From contig NC_133297.1 of NCBI RefSeq assembly GCF_005239225.2, positions 6,394,392 to 6,458,391 on the forward strand: 64,000 nt of DNA, in the 5' to 3' direction. The translations under genes and the position numbers were made by a program. The DNA is from Populus alba. Taxonomy: Eukaryota; Streptophyta; Magnoliopsida; Malpighiales; Salicaceae. Positions 23,641 to 39,612 of this stretch are shown here, in pieces (the first letter of the stretch is position 1; the number at the start of each line of letters is the position of its first letter). The notes under the pieces were generated by a model. It worked only from the letters and a program-made list of their open reading frames with translations, was not told where the DNA came from and made no database searches.

Positions 23641-26600
23641 CTTACATTAGAATACACTCTTGGATTATCCCTACATCCAAAGGAAAAAAATGGTTTACAG
23701 GAGATGGATGACCAAATCTAGAGTCTCTTGTGACATAATCTTTCCTACTTGCTGAAAATTAGTTGAGCAATGAGACATGGCTTTTGGTGCTGATGAGTAT
23801 TTTGACCTTTAGGTTTAGGAGTAGAGTAAAAGATGCCGAGATATGTAATTATCACTATCAAAGTATACACATCGCTGCCTGAAAACAGGTTCCATCAAAA
23901 GGGATTCAAAGAAAAATTTAGCTGAAACATTAATATAGAAGAAATTGACCGAGTACCAAGACTTCCACCAGCAAAATCCACCCTGCAACTGCAAAAAGCT
24001 GAGAGCTATTCTACTGTAGGCCTCCATGTCGAGCATCCAGACACATACTGCACCGATGTTTGACCTGGCCAGCCTGGTTTGCAAATAAGTGGCACTCATG
24101 AAACGCAAGGCAATGGGAACATGCACAAGATTTCAAACCTGGTGGAGTTACAGTCACTGAAAAGGGGAGGCCGGTGATGTAAATTGAAGATGATTGTTAC
24201 TGCAATAAAAAGGGACATCAGTGAATCGGAAAAAAGGAAAATGCCGTTCATCGACATCCAATTTCTTAAAGTGGAGAGTGAATACGAGGGGGGAAAAGAG
24301 AAAAGGATGCAGGAGTTGAAAAGCAAAGATTATGTTGGTTGGTGGATCAACCCTCAACCTATATTTGTTGAAATGTAACTGCGTTTCTAAGAATAAAACA
24401 AGTGTTGTTTTGACCACGAAACTCTATTTGTTCCCTTTGCCTATCCTTGCCTTTTCCCTTTCCCTAGAATAAGCTGTGAAGTCACTGTTCGAACCATAAA
24501 CAATTATTAAATACAATGGACGATAGGAGGAACATCGATGCTAAAATAAGGGATTCTGGGTGGGTCTGCCTTTTTAAGTGTAAAAGTAAAATTAAAATAT
24601 ATGAATCAGAAAGAGAAAAACTAGATTTTTATCCGAATTTATTCTGTTTTTCTGGAAAAAAAAAAAAAAAAACAGAAGAGAATCATATCTTCTCAAAAAA
24701 AATAAAAATCAAAGACTTTCTCGTGTGGATAAGTGAAGTCGTTTATTAGAGTTTCGGATTTTGACATGTAACGGTCCCCAGCTATAAAATCTACCATTTG
24801 CATAAATGTAAACCACAGACATCTAACGTTGCTCTGAAGCGGATGAACCCGTGAAAATGACAATCACGCATACGAAAACGACTGTTTTGATCACAGAAAC
24901 AAAGGAATCTTCCTCTCTCTTTTTCTCATCTTCTCAGGCCTAGGGTTTGAACTGTACAACTTTATAGACCGGCCCGGCCCGGGTATGGGCACGCCACATC
25001 TTTTAAGGCTCAGGAACTCATGAAAGGTAGCAGCATGCGCCATCAATGAAGATGAATTGCAGCTGGTACTTGATTGTTCAAGCTCAGTATCAATTCAATC
25101 CCCATGCAGTTCTTGCACGATGTCAGGGTGTCTGATTTGATATCTTATGGTTTCGAATTCTTTCAGTTGAGCAGAAGGTCATGCATGCTCTATGCTTCTT
25201 CAAGAGGCATGCGGTGAGGGATGATAAGGCTGCAGAAAGCCGAAGGGAATGTTTGATTATAAAGATTTCATGTACTGTACGATATTTCAAGGATTTGCTA
25301 AAAACAGCCTAAAAGAGCCGTGATGCTGCTGTCTTTTTTTCTTTTGGTCGACTGGAGGCCGACATGGGCCTTAACACTATCCTAAGTATATTCTCACAGA
25401 CACAAGAGCCCCAAGGGGTTCGAAGGAAGACAGCCTTCAAAGTAAGCGAGCCCTGGCAAGTTCATCATGCCAGTCAGCTCCATGCCAGGGTCTGCCGCTG
25501 CTTCGTTTATCCCTTCTAATCTCCATTCAGAACAATGGGGAACACAATGACTCGATTCACCATGACTTCTTTGAACCATGCAAAACTCATAATCTCATTG
25601 AAACCAGAGAAACAAAAATGTTTGCTAGACATGCACAAACTCTATAATACCATGAAGGTCCTCTATGATACAAAGATCCTCCCTGATGAAGAGATTTTCA
25701 ATAAAAACGTTTCATTGAAGAAGAAACCATGAAAACAAGTCAATCAATAGGGAGATACCCACAGGAAAAGCATAAGCACAATAGACTTCCGCCCACAAAA
25801 ACTCCCAATCTTTTTGCTCAATAAACTATGGTTGCAGCAGCTAAAACTGATGCCACTTCCCTTCTATTTATCAGGCTCTCAAACTTTGTTTGTCAGTTAG
25901 GAGCTTCAAAATAGAATAATTAACCAATTTACCAGAAGTCAGTGCTAACTATCTCACAGAACTCATACCAATTCTCGTTAGCCGTATCACACATCACAGC
26001 AAAAGTTCTGACAGAAACTCTTGCTAGAAAGATGAATCTATATTTAGCTTCCATGATTGACTTTGCACAGAGGAAAATCCTTAAAAGTTTTCATAAAATC
26101 TCTGTGCACCTTATTTAGCTGAGGCAGCGGATTGACACAGACTCTCTTGAGAAAGAATGATTAAAATAATACCATTCTAATTCCAATGACAGGATATGCA
26201 AAACCAATGATAGCAACAATGCACCAATCCTCATACCAACCATACAGTTTCAAACAAATTCCTAAAAGCCCCAGAATCTGAGCTTTTAGGATTCCTCACT
26301 TGCATTCAGACATAAAGATCAGAAACAATCTAATAACTTAATCCACCTATCTTAAAATCTAATTCTATAGTCAAAATTTTCATTCAATTGGTCGGAAGCA
26401 TACTATCCCTCCTCTTAAAGCAAAATATCATGGGTGAATGGCAAGGAAAGCATTAACAATTTTCACCTCATAACATATATTGCTCAACACCCTCTTAACC
26501 TATGGTATAGTCACAAGTGCATAACAACAATATACTGTGAAAAATCCAAAATTTACCTTGCTTATCTTCGAGATGCAAATTTATCAAAACAAACACGAGA

Positions 26601-26749
26601 TTTCGTAAAAATAACACGAAACATAAAGTTCCCTATATCTGAATTACAAAAGACGAAGCTGCAAATTCAGCACCCAATATACTACTACAATTCACTAGCA
26701 TTTCAACATGAGAAAAAGAAAAGAAAAAAAGAAGATATAAACATGAACC

Positions 26750-27188
26750 TCATTTATCAACTTCCATTGCCTGATCAGCTTTAGCTTTCGCCAATGCGCT
26801 CAATTTGGTCTTCACCTTTCTTTTCCCTACTTGAAACCCACTTCCACCTTTCTTGTTTTTCTTGTCTTTACCATCAACCTAAACACAAAAATGCCCCCAA
26901 AAATTAAACTAAAAACCTTAATTCTAATTCAAATATGTTAATTACAAGCAAAGAAATTACATAAACAAAAAAGAAATAAGCTTACTTTCATCTTGTTTTT
27001 CTTTGCTTGAAGCTTCTTCTTTTGCTTTTCTTTCTGTTCTTTCTCTCCTAATATTACCAAAAAAAGGAATCAATAAGAAGCAAAAAGATATATAAATGGA
27101 GAGATTGAGAGAACGGAAAGGAAAAATTACGTTTAATCTCGAATTCGTGTTGCCTCTTTCTACGAGCCAAATCGTTCTTCTTCGACAT
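26750..27188 (-). CDS. Small lysine-rich conserved protein of unknown function (82 aa, three exons)
   Basis: The exons 27188-27131, 27047-26986 and 26878-26750 join with GT-AG sites and correct phase into 82 residues. The protein starts MSKKNDLARRKRQHEFEI, passes through a highly charged helix (EKEQKEKQKKKLQAKKNKMK) and ends LAKAKADQAMEVDK. It has no signal peptide or membrane segment. The very basic composition suggests a nuclear or nucleolar, RNA- or ribosome-associated role, but that is inference. Neat splicing of three tiny exons supports a real gene, and I have a weak memory of similar short plant proteins. Each exon is too short to show up as an ORF by itself. The gene is upstream of and divergent from BSK3 (1.46 kb apart). 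Confidence 0.8.
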
Positions 27189-28645
27189 TTTGTACGGAAC
27201 GCCGAGGGAAAGATAAACCCTAACCCTAGAACTATAAAGTTTTGATTTAATCGGCGAAACGAAAGTTGGTTTTGTTTTACTCTTTAGTCCTTCGTGTTTA
27301 ATATGGTCATATTTCTCCCCCCTTAAAACTTTATTTATTTCGATTTTTGGTCCCAGCCGACTTCCATAATTCCATTTATCTTCTGCAAACAGAACAAATC
27401 GAACCGATTTCTTTGCTGGTGAAGTTAAACCGAACCGACCCCACCTCGCAAGTATTTTTTATTTTTTTTCTCAGAGTAAGACATCCATGGGGTCTGTCTA
27501 AGATCACCACCCCTGTTTTCAAATTCGGAGGATAGGTTACAGCAACACAGAACGATCTTGATGAATCTTAAAGCTTCATAGCCATTGATAAGTTTAAAGA
27601 TTTAGACAAGATGGTAGATTTTCAACACTAAAACAGGAACCGGGCTTTGAGCCCTCTAGTTTTCATGTCAACTTGCCAGATTGAATTAGGTTTGATTAAA
27701 ATGGTGATTAACTCCTTAGGAACAGATGCTCGCCTCGTGCCTGTCCTTGATAAGAAAAAAAAAAAGGGTGTAAAAAGGTGCAGTCAAAGGAGGGAAACGG
27801 CGCTGTTAGCCCAACAAATCATAATTAAGGTGGCAAAAAATGGAAATGATTACGGCGGGAGGGAGCAAGAGAAATGATGACATGTTTTCTTTTGGACCTC
27901 TTGAAACTGTTCCATTCTTTGAACAAAGACCAGTTCTTTCTAGTCCAATCTCCACCCCCCCAAAAAAAAGTCACAAAAACAGCTTGCAAAAACTAATTAT
28001 TTTGTTCCAATAATAATAATAGTCACTTGTCTGCTACATGAAAATATTTATTAAAATAATATGCGAGATTCTATCCTTGTCGGTTATAATTGACTTATAT
28101 TTTAATAAGTTACTCAAACAAATACTCGCCATATTTTCATACGACATTATACGAATTTGATCTGATCTGATCTTGGTTTCAAAAAATCTTCAGTTTTTAT
28201 CTTTCTTTGGTTGTTCATCAAATCTTTGGTCCATTTGATCTTGTTTCTATCAAACCCCCCTTTTTTTATTTGGGTTTATTAATTTATTTCTTTACTAGAG
28301 ATCTTGAATCTTTGAGCTTTGATTTGTAACTAAAACAAAAAAGGGTGTGCGAATATATATAGTTCGAGTTGCTGTTAAGCTCTTGCAGTTATATAGCTTA
28401 AGTGTGGTTGACCTAACTTGAAAAGTTTGAATCTTTCTGTACTAATATTTGATTAGATCTGTCAAGTTTGGTTATTTTATGATCTGGGTTTAGTTTCAGC
28501 TACTGGGTTGGTTGTTTTACTTGTGTATAGCAGGATTGTATTAAAAGGGGGCAGTAAATTAAAGTTTTGGTTTTTGAGGGAGATATAGAGAGAGTTGGTG
28601 AGGGGACCGTATTTGTAATAAGCTTTGATTTGTGATTATTGAGAG
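27189..28645. other. Divergent promoter region between the lysine-rich gene and BSK3
   Basis: This 1.46-kb spacer separates two divergently transcribed genes. The bases next to 27188 hold a leader-like stretch (AACCCTAACCCTAG), resembling a telo-box, which is typical of plant ribosome-related and housekeeping promoters. The right half is probably promoter and 5'UTR of the BSK gene. No further gene is seen. Confidence 0.5.
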
Positions 28646-32766
<4,121 letters not shown>

Positions 32767-33495
32767 AGCGTAAAATGCTTTCTGGTGGCTGATGAATCTC
32801 CTCAACCCTATCTTATTGTGGTGTTATATTTATGAAGATAACCATGTGGCATTGATTATGGGATCTTTACTTCCATGGACATCAGGGCAGTGAAAGCTTT
32901 AGTCAACTCCATATTGCTGTCAAAGAAAGCAACTCTTTTTTCTGATGAATTTTTCATGACGATATCTTGGGAGTTGAGGTGTCTCAAAATATGTTTTTTG
33001 GGTAGGCTTTGGCATTTCTTTCTTGTAGGTATGCAAGTTCTTTCATTCTTTGTGTGGTTTGCTCCATTATGTAAGTAGTATGATTCCAAAATTTGTCCTG
33101 CCACTTCCATTATAAACAGGGGAAAAAAGTTATTTATTTTGAGGAGAAAAGAAGTTGATGATTTTGAGGAGAAAAGATGTTGATGAGATGGAAAAAAACA
33201 CTGACAAGATTGTAATTTGTGTAAAGATACATCTAGTCCCTGGCAATTTCTTGCTAAATGATGTTGATTGTTTGAGGCATTAAAATTTCAGTTGCTCACA
33301 TTGGCATTTCTTACTTCATATTGTGTTTCACATCTTGAAACTTCACAGAAAGAAATAGACATAGATTTGCTAAGCATGAACTCCGGAAGTTCGCATCCAA
33401 TTCTGGGGAGTATCTCATCTGACGTGAGCTTTAGGGATGGCTTTGGATTTCTAAGATACAAGGGACGAGAATGAGATGGAGAGAAGAAACAGATT
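32767..33495. other. Spacer between BSK3 and the UGT pseudogene
   Basis: The left part is likely the BSK3 3'UTR. I see no gene in the rest. Confidence 0.5.
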
Positions 33496-34883
33496 TTATT
33501 TTTGTTCCACAACAGGGGTTCTTGAGGGTTTAATGGAATTCTTGCTCTTCAATTCTTCAATGAAAGCGTTGAAATCAGAATGAGAAGACCCACCTTCTTC
33601 AACAGCGCTCTTCGCCATATCTCCTAGCTTCCTTGCTCTGCTTCTCAATTCCTCTGCTTCTTTATCTTCCATGATGGCCTTCTCTATGGCATCTTTCTTC
33701 ACACGATCACCAACCAATGCAGCCCCCACCTGGACACCAATCCTTACTCCAATGTTTAATGTCCCAGTCACCAACTTTTCATTATAAAACTGCTCCGCAG
33801 AAACAGGCCATGTTACCATTGGTACTCCAGCAATTATTGCTTCGAGTGTGGAATTCCATCCACAGTGAATCACGAATCCCATCCTCTTATGATTAGGCAA
33901 TCAATCTTCCTTGTCGTCTTCTTTATTCTTCTTCACCACCCATATGAATTGCTGCCCGGACACTGCAAGACCTGTTGCGATTTACAGAAGTTGTGAAGCA
34001 GCAAAGTTGGCTATACTTCCAAAGCATAAATAAACAACTGAATTTGTTTTCTCTGAACTGGGCCATTTCAAACACTCATGTTCGTCGATGGAGGCTTCTT
34101 TACCTCTATCTCTTGTTCTGAGGGTCACAGTTCCAAAACCAAAAGGGGCCTCTATGCCATGCTTTTCTTCCTAAAACCTTCCTGAAATGATCAGCATAAC
34201 CTGACTAAAGCTCATAGAAGCTGTTGACAAGAACTCCATTGCTCTTTATCTCTGATTCTTTCATATCTATATACATCTTTGATAAATCATGAGTTTCTCG
34301 TTTAACATAATCTGGCTGTTGTTGTCTTGTCAATTTGATCTCGCTTGGAGAATTTGGAATGACAAAAAGGATCTGTGTCAGATGATACCATCTTGTGAGG
34401 CCCATACAATCTCCCACGTTCTATAGCACATGAAGAGAACAAACGTGTTTCTTGGAAAACGAATCTTGGAATTCCACAATTAGATGCAACATCAGTTGAC
34501 CATGGGAAGAACCAGTCTGAAACTAAGCAAGGGGGACTACCTGTTCAGGAGCCGTTCAAGAGGGTCAGCAAGCATGGCTGGGGGCCTTTGGCCTTGAAGA
34601 ATTTCTGCTTCATTTCAGAAGATTCAGCTATGTCTAAAGATTCACATCCTTAAGGCAATCCAACCTCCACACAAGGGAATTTGATTGTTAGAATATCAAG
34701 TTTCTTCGTTCTCTCCAACAGCTTGGAGACATGAGTTGCGTTGACCAGGGTTGTGATTATGCTTGTCCTTGCGCCTCCTTGTATAGAGAAGACTTTGGCC
34801 TTGTCTATGATTGGAATTGTATGACCTTGAGCCATAAATAGCAACAAGACAATGTGAAGCTGGTGGTTTTTTTGGCCATCCAT
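33496..34883 (-). pseudogene. UDP-glycosyltransferase (UGT73-like) pseudogene
   Basis: The minus strand shows a family-1 plant glycosyltransferase in pieces. The N-terminus (MDGQKNHQLHIVLLLFMAQG, then HTIPIID) runs to GLP, where TAA near 34652 replaces the Glu codon of the GLPEGCES motif. The middle (34205-34417) and the stretch ending ANFAASQLL carry further stops and shifts. A TGA near 33900 replaces Trp just before LPNHKR. The last 134 codons hold the PSPG-box core [20 protein letters not shown] and an intact C-terminus. Functional relatives transfer glucose to flavonoids, terpenoids or hormones. The full length of about 1.39 kb matches an intronless UGT73, so all domains are present but inactivated by several lesions. 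Confidence 0.9.
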
Positions 34884-35597
34884 GGATGATGGGAAGCTCC
34901 TGATGGAAGTATAGACTTAAAACTGACCGAGCTAGTACTCTGGACTCCTATGAGAAGAAGTGAAGTGGGTGGGGATGGGGATTTATATTATGTCTGAAAA
35001 ATGGATTTCCCCCCTCGATTAGTCGGTGAGATATGGCATATCAAATTATTATTTTTATTTAAAAATATATTAAAATAATATATATTTTTATTTTTTTAAA
35101 ATTTATTTTTAGCATCAAGACATTAAAATAATTTAAAAATATTAAAAAATTAATTTCACTAAAAAAATCAAAAATTTTAAAAAACATGGTTGGATCGCCC
35201 TCCTAATACCTCATAAATAGCCTCTTTAGTTTAGTCAAATAAATTAAATAGTTCTTCTAATTTTAAAGATTAATTAGTTCATTGACCAATGTTAACTTTT
35301 TTTTTCCTCTCTCTATTTCTTAAAAAGAAAAAAATGGAAAAGAACATGAAATGAACAAAAGGATTATTTAATTTATTTCTTAAAACTAGAGGGGCTAATT
35401 TATAATTTACCCCTCAATCATAGGTTAGTATAAAGCTCATCTCATGAATCATATGATATATCAAACAAAAGTTATACGCATAACAACTTCTAAATCATTC
35501 ACAGGATCCCCTTATGATCATGGGTGAGGCTCTACATATTCTTATAGATACATACTTCCCTTTCAACTAACAGTTTGGGTGAGTGGGGAGGACTAGC
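34884..35597. other. AT-rich spacer
   Basis: The DNA just right of 34883 is the old UGT promoter side. From about 35030 to 35200 it is AT-rich MITE-like sequence. No gene is visible. Confidence 0.5.
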
Positions 35598-37574
35598 CTA
35601 CAAAGTCACTCGAGCAGCTCGGAATAATTCCTTCGTTCTTCCATAGTAGATTGGCTTGCTGCCAGTAAAGGTGATAAAGTTCCAGCCAAAAGCTGATCCT
35701 CCAACAATATGCGTCCCTTGATTCTCACCGTGTTCAGCTTGCTGCTTTTCAGATGGTTTTGCAAAAACCTGGCCTGGCTGCGACTGATCTGCTGTCTCTT
35801 GGAGCTGCTCCTGGGGCTTTAGTCCCAACCCACTTTCACTGGAATTTGGTGTAATTTTCCACTTGGTTATAGTGGCCTTTTCTGCTGTCATCTGCTTGTA
35901 TAATTCCATAAGCAGCTTCAGCTCTGCGAAGCACAAGTTACATGGTCAAAAGCATGTCTTATGAGCCAACATGCAAATTGCTACATCTACCATCAAAGAG
36001 CGATCTGGATTATTGCAAATGATTAATCTAATTGTTTTCTGACTAGCACACAAGAGACGATAAATGTCCTAATAGGATCAAAACCTTACCAATTTTCCAT
36101 CAAATCATGCTAAAATGACTCTTTCCATAAGAAATGCAGAGAAGCTTAAGAGAGAGTTTCAGATAGAAAAGACTGCAAATGTTGTCATTGCGAAGCATCC
36201 GTGAACAACAACAGCACAGACTTAAATACAGCATGTAAATTCCAAGTCTTATACAGCTATTAGCAATCATTACACATGAGGTAAATTGATGAATGAAAAA
36301 AAGATCACATTTTCATTCAACTATTGTACAAGGTCAACGATGCATACATTCGATGATACAAAAGTGCAAATTGACGAACTTACTTTCTTGAAGTTCCTCA
36401 GCTCCCTTGCAACTCCGGAAGTCCACTGTTCGAAGCATCTTCAACAAAACAGAAGAAGTTTAAACCCATCCCATCTTAACATCAACATTTCATGCATAAT
36501 TAACTTAATGATCGATGCACTAACAAATGGAGACATGTAGTCACCAACTGCAATTCACTGTAACTCTCCAAATGATACAAAGAAACCATTCACCGGTGTA
36601 TTCTGTGTCACTTAACACTCTCAGACAAGGTTTTCGTAATCTCAAACAAAATTAATAGAACAGGACTCAAAATCTGACCAAGCAGGCAAATATAAGGAAT
36701 TATTACAAGAACACTCCACCGAGGGCTTGCAAGCAGTGAAAATTATATTTCAAGGTCATACTTCAAGCAGTGAACAATGGAACTTAGAAATGAAAAGCAC
36801 GATCAGATCCAAAATTACCAAAAAGAAAAGTTTAATAACAAAAGAACAAAATGAATTCAAGCCTAAATTAAAACCCAAGACTTGAAATTTAATGATGAGT
36901 GTCTAAAAATGTACCTCAAGAACATGGGGTCTGATATCTTTGACAACAGCACGCATCTTGAAGTAGCTGCATTCTTGAACTGGGCCACAATTGTCAAGTG
37001 GTCTCTTCTTGCTTTCAGAAGGGACAGAAGGAGGTGGTGGTTGTGGTGGTGGTATTGGTGCTGCTGGAGGCGGTGGCGGTGCTGGTGCTGGTGCTGCGGG
37101 AGGCGGTGGCGGTGCTGGTGCTGGTGCTGCGGGTGGCGGTGCTGGTGCTTGTGCCGCTGGAGGCGGTGGTGGCGGTGCTGGTGCTGGTGCTGCGGGTGGC
37201 GGTGCTGGTGCTTGTGCCGCTGGAGGCGGTGTTGGCGGTGCTGGTGCTGGTGCTGGTGCTGGTGCTGCTGGAGGCGGTGGTGGCGGTGCTGGTGCTGGTG
37301 CTGCTGGAGGCGGTGCTGGTGCTGGTGCTGGTGCAGCTGGAGGCGGTGGCGGTGCTGGTGCTGGTGCTGGTGAAGGTGCAGGTGAAGGTGCAGGTGCAGG
37401 TGCTGGTGCTGGTGCTGGTGCTGGTGCTGGTGCAGGTGCTGGTTCGACTGGAGGGTCAGATGGGGCAATGATAGGTGGGTCTGGGTTTGGGTTCGGATCT
37501 GTGTTTTGAACGGGTGGGTTTTGGGGGATTGGTGGGTCGTGGTCGTGGTCGTGGACTGGTTGTGGTTCTTCCAT
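35598..37574 (-). CDS. Pro/Ala-repeat protein with a conserved plant C-terminal domain, unknown function
   Basis: The exons 37574-36915, 36438-36384 and 35923-35598 join in phase to 346 residues. The N-terminal 40 residues are acidic and Pro-rich (MEEPQPVHDHDHDPP). Residues about 44-180 are Ala-Pro dipeptides interleaved with PPPPAA blocks, encoded by a GGTGCT-type hexamer repeat. Then comes a compact, non-repetitive domain beginning KRPLDNCGPVQECSYFKMRA and continuing through KLKLLMELYKQM, and a separate conserved tail (VGGSAFGWNFITF, PIYYGRTKELFRA). No signal peptide is seen, which argues against a secreted cell-wall extensin despite the Pro content. I recognise the C-terminal pattern as plant-conserved but cannot name a function. 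Repeat length is likely polymorphic. Confidence 0.82.
37033..37444 (-). repeat. Coding hexanucleotide/Pro-Ala repeat tract
   Basis: About 410 bases are built from GGTGCT, GGAGGCGGT and GCAGGT units (plus strand), and code for Ala-Pro and poly-Pro on the minus strand. The tract contains larger repeated modules of about 60 bases, for example GGTGCTTGTGCCGCTGGAGG at about 37141 and 37201. It has no stop codon in most frames, which creates long spurious ORFs on both strands. Confidence 0.9.
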
Positions 37575-38497
37575 TGATTTGATGCAGTGTGTTCTGCAAG
37601 TTGATTTTGGAATTAATTCTGAGTTTGAACTAATAAAGATTAGATGATTGCTTTGCTGACTACTGAACTAACTGAGAGAAATGTTTGGTTGCAGGTTTTG
37701 GTCCGATAAGACACGACATGGTTGAGAGACACTGACACGTTTACGTGGCTTCAATCTGAACCGGTCAAACATAACTTGAAAAGCTTGCTTGTTTGGATTC
37801 TTTTTTTTTTTAAGGAAAAAAAAAACGATAATCATTGTCATTTAATTTTTTTTTTTGTTTTTTTTAATAATCTGTTTCGTTTTTCTTGAAATTAGAAATT
37901 ATTTTAAAAAATAAAAACAAAAATGAGTTCTTTTGGGTTAAATGCCAAAATTTATTAGTTACTTTTCGCTGTTCTTTTTAAAAAAATTAAATTTTTTATA
38001 TTTTTATATAATAATATCAAAAATAAAATTTTTAAAAAATATATATTATTTTAATGCATTAAAAAAATATAAAAATTAATTTGTTAGATAACATTTTTAT
38101 TTCCTTGTTTTTGTTTACTACATTTCAGATTTTGAATTAGTTATCAAGGTCAAATTCAACTGTTTTTTCCCCTATGAATCCATTCATTCACCCATCCTTG
38201 CATTTTATACATGACTGATATGGTAGGATTTAAAATGTTGGAAAACATATTTGAAAAAAAATGAAATCCAATATATTATTTGGTATTGTGTTTTCATAAA
38301 TTCCTTATGAGAGCTTTTTTGTCATTGATTTGATTGATTGAACACTTATATTTTTTTATTTTAGTTAATTAAATATAATTTTTTAAATTATAAAGGGGTA
38401 ATTCAATAAAGAGGACGCCGAGATATTGATGAAAACGAGAATGAAGTTGATGATAATGAATTACGCAATAAAAAAGAGTATTTAATTACATGGTGAA
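37575..38497. other. Promoter side of the Pro/Ala gene and AT-rich spacer
   Basis: The first 150 bases are likely leader and promoter of the minus-strand gene. From 37800 to 38400 the DNA is AT-rich with MITE-like composition. The end is probably the 3'UTR of the kiwellin gene at 38498. Confidence 0.5.
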
Positions 38498-39055
38498 TCA
38501 AGCATCAGACCAGTAAATATCCATTTCTCCCCAGTCGCTTTCGGGCACTCCTAAAGCTTTCCAAACTGCTTTCGAGGCGTCAACGATGTTGTTGGCACAA
38601 GGAGGCTGGTAATCGTGGTCAGAATCACATCCCATTGTAGAGTCACACTCATCCACTACCATGGCCTTGACACTCTTTCCATTTCCATGGATATTTATGG
38701 AGTTTAAGCATCTATTCCCGTTGTTATACCATCCAGTTGAAAGCGCCACCACAGGTGTGTCATCCGAGTGGTAGTGGCTGTCGCATTCTGAGGGCGCACC
38801 ACCGTCTCCGCCCTTCTGAAAGCTGTTCAATGTCAAGGTTGCTTTTGTGCTGCTGGTCACTCCCGGCGAACACTTGAAAATGGGGTAAAACTTGCCATCT
38901 GCGCAACAATCAGAGTCGTTCTCTTGATTGCATTGGTTTGGAGGAGGCTTTCTCCCTTCTATGCTCCCACTGGGCTTGCAAGTCTGAGCCTGAATGGTTA
39001 AACAAAATGCAACAAGAAAAAGAAAGCAGAAAAGGAGAGCAACTTGATTCTTCAT
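38498..39055 (-). CDS. Kiwellin / ripening-related protein, intact
   Basis: This single exon of 185 residues is the only fully normal kiwellin here. A signal peptide (1-23, ending IQA) precedes the kissper-type module with Cys26, Cys42, Cys50, Cys51 and Cys62 in the CKPSG-PPPNQC-NDSDCC pattern. The double-psi beta-barrel domain follows ([32 protein letters not shown]), and the chain ends MDIYWSDA as in relatives. The product should be secreted to the apoplast. Characterised kiwellins bind microbial chorismate mutase effectors, but no target can be predicted from sequence. A TATA box lies 49-55 bases upstream, and the upstream region is duplicated (39062-39612). Its strand is opposite to the cluster at 8482-14959, 24 kb away. 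Confidence 0.96.
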   Translation of the reverse strand: MKNQVALLFCFLFLVAFCLTIQAQTCKPSGSIEGRKPPPNQCNQENDSDCCADGKFYPIFKCSPGVTSSTKATLTLNSFQKGGDGGAPSECDSHYHSDDTPVVALSTGWYNNGNRCLNSINIHGNGKSVKAMVVDECDSTMGCDSDHDYQPPCANNIVDASKAVWKALGVPESDWGEMDIYWSDA

Positions 39056-39061
39056 CTTCTT

Positions 39062-39612
39062 CAGCGATGATTTGGTCTGAAGAGTTTGAATCCCTGCCTA
39101 TCCTTATATAACGACAAATTAGGACAATTTTGTAGCTTTTTTATGAAATGTGATACGGTCAGAATGCCCTTCTCATCACGGCATGCATACGAGCCATAAC
39201 TTTAAAGTCATCATGCCCATAACAGAAGATTCTTAGCTTGTACAATGTGTAATACAGTGAGTTTCTGTTCCTCTTCTTTTCAAAATCAAATTAGGCCATC
39301 TTCTATTTGCTCCTTTTGTTCAGCGATGATTTGGTCTGAAGAGTTTGAATCCCTGCCTATCCTTATATAACGATAAATTAAGACAATTTAGTAGCTTTTT
39401 TATGAAATGTGATACGGTCAGAATGCCCTTCTTATCACGGCGTTCATACGAGCCATAATTTTGTATCGATTGTTGATTCCTCTGTGCACAGAAGCCCAGT
39501 GACAGTGACAATTTAGCCTGTGAGGAATGCAGAAACAGAAGATTGTTAGCTTGTACAATGTGTATTACAGTGAGTTTCTGGTCCTCTTCTTCTCAAAATC
39601 AAATTAGGCCAT
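39062..39612 (-). repeat. Tandem duplication of the kiwellin promoter
   Basis: The segment 39062-39299 recurs at 39321-39612. Both copies share CAGCGATGATTTGGTCTGAA, the TATA region, TGATACGGTCAGAATGCCC and the far end TTGTACAATGTGTA-TACAGTG. The distal copy has about 55 extra bases after CATACGAGCCATAA. The duplication begins 7 bases from the start codon, so it contains upstream DNA only. Confidence 0.9.
39104..39110 (-). promoter_or_regulatory. TATA box of the intact kiwellin gene
   Basis: TATATAA on the minus strand, 49 bases before the ATG at 39055. A second identical box lies 259 bases further upstream (39363-39369) in the duplicated promoter copy. Confidence 0.65.

Larger units (their letters stand above)
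19422..26749. other. Long gene-poor region
   Basis: The first 1.1 kb is upstream sequence of the AHL gene and contains CT runs (about 20428-20446 and 20502-20521) typical of plant leaders. The rest holds two TA microsatellites, several short tandem duplications, A/T homopolymers, AT-rich MITE-like DNA (about 21730-21930) and many short ORFs with no family signature. I find no supportable protein or RNA gene in over 7 kb; non-coding transcripts cannot be excluded. Confidence 0.5.

Noticed and set aside
36863..37509. Long plus-strand Gly/Ala-, Val/Leu- and Cys/Trp-rich ORFs and a minus-strand His/Gln-rich ORF over the Pro/Ala tract
   Set aside because: They arise because the hexamer repeat lacks stops. 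Only the Ala-Pro minus frame starts well and splices into a conserved domain.
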